From: Dyella_A sp050749815
GTDB lineage: Bacteria; Pseudomonadota; Gammaproteobacteria; Xanthomonadales; Rhodanobacteraceae
Assembly: GCF_050749815.1 (NCBI RefSeq)
Contig: NZ_CP192735.1
Span: 1,178,001-1,242,000, forward strand
Direction: 5' to 3'
DNA length: 64,000 bases
The position numbers and the translations under genes are program-made. This document shows, in pieces, positions 60,028-64,000 of the stretch (positions within the stretch are counted from its first letter, which is position 1; each line of letters starts with the position of its first letter). Under the pieces are notes generated by a model that did not search any database, was not told the origin of the DNA, and saw nothing but the letters and a program-made list of their open reading frames with translations.

Positions 60028-61026
60028 TCAGGCCTTGATGAAGGCCAGCAGATCGGGGTTGATCACTTCCGGATGGGTGGTGCACATGCCGTGCGGGAAG
60101 CCCGGGTAGGTCTTCAGCGTGCCGTGCTTGAGCAGCTTCACCGAGAGCTTGGCGGAGTTCTCGATCGGCACGATCTGGTCGTCCTCACCGTGCATCACCA
60201 GCACCGGTACGTCGATCGCCTTGAGATCCTCGGTGAAGTCGGTTTCGGAGAACGCCTTGATGCACTCGTAGTGGTTCTTGGCGCCGCCCATCATGCCCTG
60301 GCGCCACCAGTTGCGGATCGAGCCCTCCGAGACCTTCGCACCCGGACGGTTGAAGCCGTAGAACGGGCCGCTGGGCACGTCCAGGAAGAACTGCGCGCGG
60401 TTGGCGGCGAGCGCCTGGCGGAAGCCATCGAACACTTCCAGCGGCAGGCCACCCGGGTAGGCGGCGGTCTTGAGCATGATCGGCGGCACCGCGCCAATCA
60501 GCACCGCCTTGGCCACGCGGCCCTTGCCGTACTTGGCCACGTAGCGGGCCACTTCGCCGCCACCGGTGGAGTGGCCGATGTGCACGGCGTTCTTCAGATC
60601 CAGGTGCTGGGCCAGCGCCGCTACGTCCGCCGCGTAGGTGTCCATTTCGTTGCCGTCAGAGGTCTGGGTGGATCGACCGTGGCCGCGACGGTCGTGCGCG
60701 ATGACGCGGTAGCCGTGCGACAGGAAGAACAGCATCTGCGCGTCCCAGTCGTCGGCGCTCAGCGGCCACCCATGGTGGAAGACGATCGGCTGACCGGTGC
60801 CCCAGTCCTTGTAATAGATCTGGGTGCCGTCCTTCGTGGTGATGTATGACATTGCGTGTTCTCCATGCGCGGGGGGATGAGCGTGCGAAGCGGGCGTGTG
60901 CCCGGATGAGGTGGTGGCGGAACCGAGCAGCGGCCAGGCGGCGCCGGCTGCCGCGACGGTGGCGCCGGCAAGCAGCACGCGCCGACGCGCAGCGTCGATG
61001 TCTTCGGCTTGCGGTGGCTGGGTCAT
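60028..61026 (-). CDS. Tat-exported alpha/beta hydrolase (non-haem haloperoxidase-like)
   Basis: 332 residues. A twin-arginine-type leader (ARRRVLLAGATVAAAGAAW, about 13-31) precedes a complete alpha/beta-hydrolase domain whose usual start is MSYITTKDGTQIYYKDWG at residue 59. The nucleophile is S153 in GHSTGGG, the acid lies in HGEDDQIVP and the His in FPHGMC. The domain matches cofactor-free chloroperoxidases/esterases. ATG 61026 has AGGAGCCAGG. The internal ATG at 60852 has its own GGAGAA, so a cytosolic form could also be made. Confidence 0.87.
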   Translation of the reverse strand: MTQPPQAEDIDAARRRVLLAGATVAAAGAAWPLLGSATTSSGHTPASHAHPPAHGEHAMSYITTKDGTQIYYKDWGTGQPIVFHHGWPLSADDWDAQMLFFLSHGYRVIAHDRRGHGRSTQTSDGNEMDTYAADVAALAQHLDLKNAVHIGHSTGGGEVARYVAKYGKGRVAKAVLIGAVPPIMLKTAAYPGGLPLEVFDGFRQALAANRAQFFLDVPSGPFYGFNRPGAKVSEGSIRNWWRQGMMGGAKNHYECIKAFSETDFTEDLKAIDVPVLVMHGEDDQIVPIENSAKLSVKLLKHGTLKTYPGFPHGMCTTHPEVINPDLLAFIKA

Positions 61027-61214
61027 GGCCTGGCTCCTGGTGAAAGCGGGAGGCCCGACGTCGAGGGTTCAGCGGTCGGGGCACGCACGGACATCGCATG
61101 GGCAGCTGCCCGATGCCTGTGCTGGCCGGCTGAAGTTACCCCCGCCGCGTTACCGCGCACTTGCACGAAAGTGCGCAATTGAAGCGATGTGCCGCGGATG
61201 AACCGTTCGCGTGG

Positions 61215-61847
61215 TCAGGGGCTGATGATGCCGCGGCGGATCGCGATGGTGACGGCGTGGGTGCGGTCCTTGGCGCCGAGCTTGGCCAGGATGTTCTTCA
61301 TGTGCGCCTTGACCGTTTCCTCGGAGATCGCCAGCAGCCCCGCGACGACCTTGTTCGAGTTGCCGCTCGCCACGCAGCCGAGCACGGCGACCTCGCGCAC
61401 GGTCAGCGCATCATCCAGGGCGTAGGTGGCGATCTCGCTGGCTACTTCCGGCGGAATGCAGCGGCGGCCCTCGCCGAGCTGCCGGATGGTGTCGGTGAGT
61501 TCCTTGCGCAAGGCGCTCTTGAGCATGTAGCCCTGCGCCCCCGCCTTCAGCGCCTGCACTGCCCGCGCGTCGCCCTTGTAGGTGGTGAGCACGAGAATTC
61601 GCGCGTCGGAAAACTCGCGCCGGATGATGGTGATCGCTTCGATGCCGCTCATGCGCGGCATCTGCAGATCCATCAGCACGATGTCCGGACGGTGGGCGCG
61701 GTACTGCTCCACCGCTTCGTAACCGTCGCAGGCCTCGGCGACCAGTTGCATGTCCTCGCGGCCCTCGATGACGGCCGCGATGCCTTCGCGGAGCATCGGA
61801 TGGTCGTCGACCACCATCAGGCGGATCGGTAGATGCAGGGCGTTCAC
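61215..61847 (-). CDS. NarL/FixJ-type response regulator
   Basis: 210 residues. The receiver (about 8-125) has D14-D15, phospho-acceptor D60 (LMDLQMPRMSG) and a Lys in YMLKSAL. The LuxR HTH (about 145-205) contains LTVREVAVLGCVASGNSNKVVAGLLAISEETVKAHMKNILAKLGA. The GTG start at 61847 overlaps the kinase TGA (GTGA) and has GGAGGAAGG in front, so synthesis is coupled to the kinase. It is the cognate output of the propeller kinase upstream; the target genes are unknown, although the exported hydrolase lies next downstream. Confidence 0.93.
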   Translation of the reverse strand: MNALHLPIRLMVVDDHPMLREGIAAVIEGREDMQLVAEACDGYEAVEQYRAHRPDIVLMDLQMPRMSGIEAITIIRREFSDARILVLTTYKGDARAVQALKAGAQGYMLKSALRKELTDTIRQLGEGRRCIPPEVASEIATYALDDALTVREVAVLGCVASGNSNKVVAGLLAISEETVKAHMKNILAKLGAKDRTHAVTIAIRRGIISP

Positions 61848-64000
61848 GCGTACCTTCCTCCACTGACGAGCTGGCGCAGCCGGGTCATCCACGACGGCTG
61901 CCTGCCGCCGTAGGCGATGGCGGCGGGCAGCCGGATGTCGACCTCGGTACCGGTGTCGGCACCACTCCAGATGTCGAACGAGGCGCCGACGCGCTCGGCG
62001 CGTTCGCGCATGCCCGCCAGGCCCCAGTGGCCGGGCTTGCCGCCCGCCTCGAGCACCGTCTCGTCGATGCCCTTGCCGTTGTCGCGCACGCGCAGCCGCA
62101 GCTCGTCGAGGCCGTAGTCTAGCTCCACCTCGATGCGCTCGGCCTGCGCATGTTGCACCGCGTTGACGGTGGCCTCGTAGCCGATCCGGTACAGCTCCTC
62201 GCGCACCATCGGGTCGAGCGTGCGCACCATGCCTTCCACGATGACGCCGAAGCGCTGCGGATCGCCGCCGAGCAATTCCTCGCCCAGCGTGGCGAACGCG
62301 CCGGGCAGGTCGCGCACGATGTCGGCGGAGGCGCGCAGGCCCTTGACGCGGTCCCTTCCCTCCACCAGCACGTCGTCGGCGCGGTCGAGCGTGCGGTCGA
62401 TCATTGCCCGCACCGGATCGCCCGGCGGAATGCGCTCGGCCACCGCCTGGAATCGCAACACCAATCCCTGCGTTGCCTGCAGCAAGGTGTCGTGCAGCTC
62501 CCGCGCAATGCGCTCGCGCTCGGCGTGGCGCTCCTCCAGGCGCAGGTGCACGCGAATCGCTGCCTGGCGCAGCCGCAGCAGACACATCCCGAAGATCGCG
62601 GCCAGCCCCACCAGGATGCTCAGGCCCAGGAACCAGCGCGTCTGATAGAACAGCGGCGGGATGAAGAACGTCACGCTGGCGCCCTCGCGGTTCCACACGC
62701 CATCGTCGTTGGAGGCGATCACCTGGAAGCGGTAATGGCCGGGCGCGAGGTTGGTGTAGAACGCTTCGCGCCGGTTGCCCGCGTCCTGCCACTGCTCGTC
62801 CACGCCCTCGAGCCGATACCGGAAGCGCACGCGCTCGGGCACGCTGAGGCTGGTGGCGGTGTAGCGGATGCGCAGGTTGCCGGTCTGCTTCGGCAGACGG
62901 ATCTCGCCGGTGGCCGGATAGTCCCGCCCGCTGGCGACCAGCCCACGGATGATCACCGGCGGCGCGAGACGGTTGTGATGGATGCGCGGCGGATCGATGC
63001 TCGACACGCCCTGGTTGGTAGCAAACCACAGTCGGCCATCGGCGTCGCGGCCCGCCGTGGATGACACGCTGGCCTGCAGCGCGACACCCTTGAGGCCATC
63101 CTGGCTGTCGAACAGGCGGTATTCCACGCGATGCTGCGGATCATTGAAAGCGCGATCGAGCTCCTCGTCGGCGATGCGCACGATGCCCGCACTGGTGTTG
63201 ATCCACAGTTGCCCATCGGGTGCGCGCACGATGCCCGAGATGCCGCGCAGTGCGCCCACGCGATCCTGGGAGAGCGTGGCGATGCGTCCGTCGCGAAGGC
63301 GCGCCAGGCCGGTGTCGCCACCGATCAGCACCTCGTCCGCTGCGGCGGTGATCGCGGTGACCGCGCCCACGTCCAGACCCTCGGTCGCGCTGAAGCGCTT
63401 CACTTGCTCGCCCCTTGCCACCAGCAGCGTGCTGCCCGTGTAGCCCGCCAGCAGGCTGCCGTCCTGTCCCACGGCCAGCGCCACCGGCGCGCCGGATACG
63501 CCAGCTTTGCCGGGATGCCAGGCGGTCCAGGCGCCCGAGGCGTAGTGGTAGATGCCGTGCCGTGAAAAGCTCACCCACAGCGCACCGTTGCGGTCGCCGG
63601 TCATGGACTCGATGCTCCACACGTCCATGCCCTGCGGAAGCGCCATGGGCTCGAGCCGGCCATCGCGTATCCGCTGCAGGCCGTCACCGGCCATGAACCA
63701 CAGATCCCCGTTTGGCGTGGCGACCATCGCGCCCGGGTCCGGCAGCCCGCGCAGCATCGCCACCGGCTCACCGTGCTCGATCCGATACAGCACGCCGCCA
63801 TAGCCGAGCCACACCTCGCCCGCCGAAGAGACCGAAAGGGCGTAATGTGCCACCGGGGTGAGCCCGACCCCTTCCATCGACACCACGTTGCTGGGGCGAA
63901 AGCTGTTCAGTCCGAGGTTGGTGCCCGCCCAGACGTTGCCTTCGCGGTCTTCGAACAGCGGGATGGCGATGTCCGAGGTCAGCCCGTCGCCCTGGCGATA
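61844..64000 (-). CDS. Two-component propeller sensor histidine kinase, 5' end beyond window
   Basis: 718 codons are visible and the frame is open to the right edge. In order: regulator-propeller repeats (for example LFEDREGNVWAGTNLGL, WSIESMTGDRNGALWVSFSR, GIVRAPDGQLWINTSAGIV), a Y_Y_Y domain (about 340-400 of the visible part), one membrane helix (FLGLSILVGLAAIFGMCLL), then HisKA_3 with the phospho-His in RERIARELHDTLLQ and an HATPase with LRVRDNGKGID and GHWGLAGMRERAERVG. The propeller is periplasmic and probably senses a carbohydrate-like ligand. Its stop overlaps the response-regulator start. Confidence 0.92.
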   Translation of the reverse strand, partial: YRQGDGLTSDIAIPLFEDREGNVWAGTNLGLNSFRPSNVVSMEGVGLTPVAHYALSVSSAGEVWLGYGGVLYRIEHGEPVAMLRGLPDPGAMVATPNGDLWFMAGDGLQRIRDGRLEPMALPQGMDVWSIESMTGDRNGALWVSFSRHGIYHYASGAWTAWHPGKAGVSGAPVALAVGQDGSLLAGYTGSTLLVARGEQVKRFSATEGLDVGAVTAITAAADEVLIGGDTGLARLRDGRIATLSQDRVGALRGISGIVRAPDGQLWINTSAGIVRIADEELDRAFNDPQHRVEYRLFDSQDGLKGVALQASVSSTAGRDADGRLWFATNQGVSSIDPPRIHHNRLAPPVIIRGLVASGRDYPATGEIRLPKQTGNLRIRYTATSLSVPERVRFRYRLEGVDEQWQDAGNRREAFYTNLAPGHYRFQVIASNDDGVWNREGASVTFFIPPLFYQTRWFLGLSILVGLAAIFGMCLLRLRQAAIRVHLRLEERHAERERIARELHDTLLQATQGLVLRFQAVAERIPPGDPVRAMIDRTLDRADDVLVEGRDRVKGLRASADIVRDLPGAFATLGEELLGGDPQRFGVIVEGMVRTLDPMVREELYRIGYEATVNAVQHAQAERIEVELDYGLDELRLRVRDNGKGIDETVLEAGGKPGHWGLAGMRERAERVGASFDIWSGADTGTEVDIRLPAAIAYGGRQPSWMTRLRQLVSGGRYA

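Noticed and set aside
1..64000. CRISPR arrays, rRNA operons, prophage structural genes
   Set aside because: No regularly spaced direct repeats, rRNA sequence or phage capsid/tail genes were seen on reading through the window.

Overview
The window is high-GC DNA from a gammaproteobacterium of the Xanthomonadales, most likely family Rhodanobacteraceae (Dyella/Rhodanobacter/Luteibacter-like). This is inferred from gene content and order: an RpfE-like gene next to recJ, prfB and lysS, an agmatine deiminase/N-carbamoylputrescine amidase pair, DUF3247, smc-zipA, and REP-type palindromes with a TGTAGGAGCCCGC core. No database search was possible; names rest on recognised motifs and family resemblance.

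Layout. 1-31 kb is a compact housekeeping core. It holds tRNA-Ser(GCU), lpxH and a periplasmic cyclophilin, a GacA/UvrY-type regulator, rne diverging from rluC, a CPBP-like membrane protein with phhB, nfuA, two small c-type cytochromes, a TraB-family protein, the aguA/aguB putrescine genes, the block yheS-rpfE-recJ, asnB, prfB (with the programmed +1 frameshift), lysS, a short YidC homologue, yciI-bolA and smc-zipA. 31-47 kb is looser. It has stress- and redox-type enzymes (SDR, AlkB-like dioxygenase, ABC1 kinase, isochorismatase-like hydrolase, a second ABC-F ATPase, metallo-beta-lactamase-fold protein, a NmrA/LysR divergent pair) and several small exported or hypothetical proteins. 46.8-50.8 kb is visibly AT-richer and probably acquired. 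There an HNH-type nuclease gene is split by an IS3-family (IS407-type) element with a 4-bp target duplication, and it is followed by a 590-residue protein with a HEPN-like R-x4-H motif. 51-55 kb holds an RCC1-repeat protein, exported hypotheticals and an orphan TacA-type antitoxin. 55-64 kb holds a pyruvate oxidase-like TPP enzyme with a deletion scar downstream (an enolase-superfamily 5' end joined to a GH15 3' end), an MFS pump, a GNAT, Dps, a Tat-exported alpha/beta hydrolase, and a propeller-type histidine kinase with its NarL-type regulator. The kinase runs off the right edge.

Most striking is the stretch 19801-20110 in front of asnB. It reads as a complete ribosome-mediated attenuator: a promoter, a 42-residue leader ORF with Asn codons concentrated at 19914-19934, a 9-nt antiterminator segment inside the leader, and a perfect 13-bp terminator stem whose 5' arm is complementary to that segment. 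This predicts that asnB transcription responds to charging of tRNA-Asn. The second candidate for a little-described system is the HNH/HEPN gene pair at 46880-50826.
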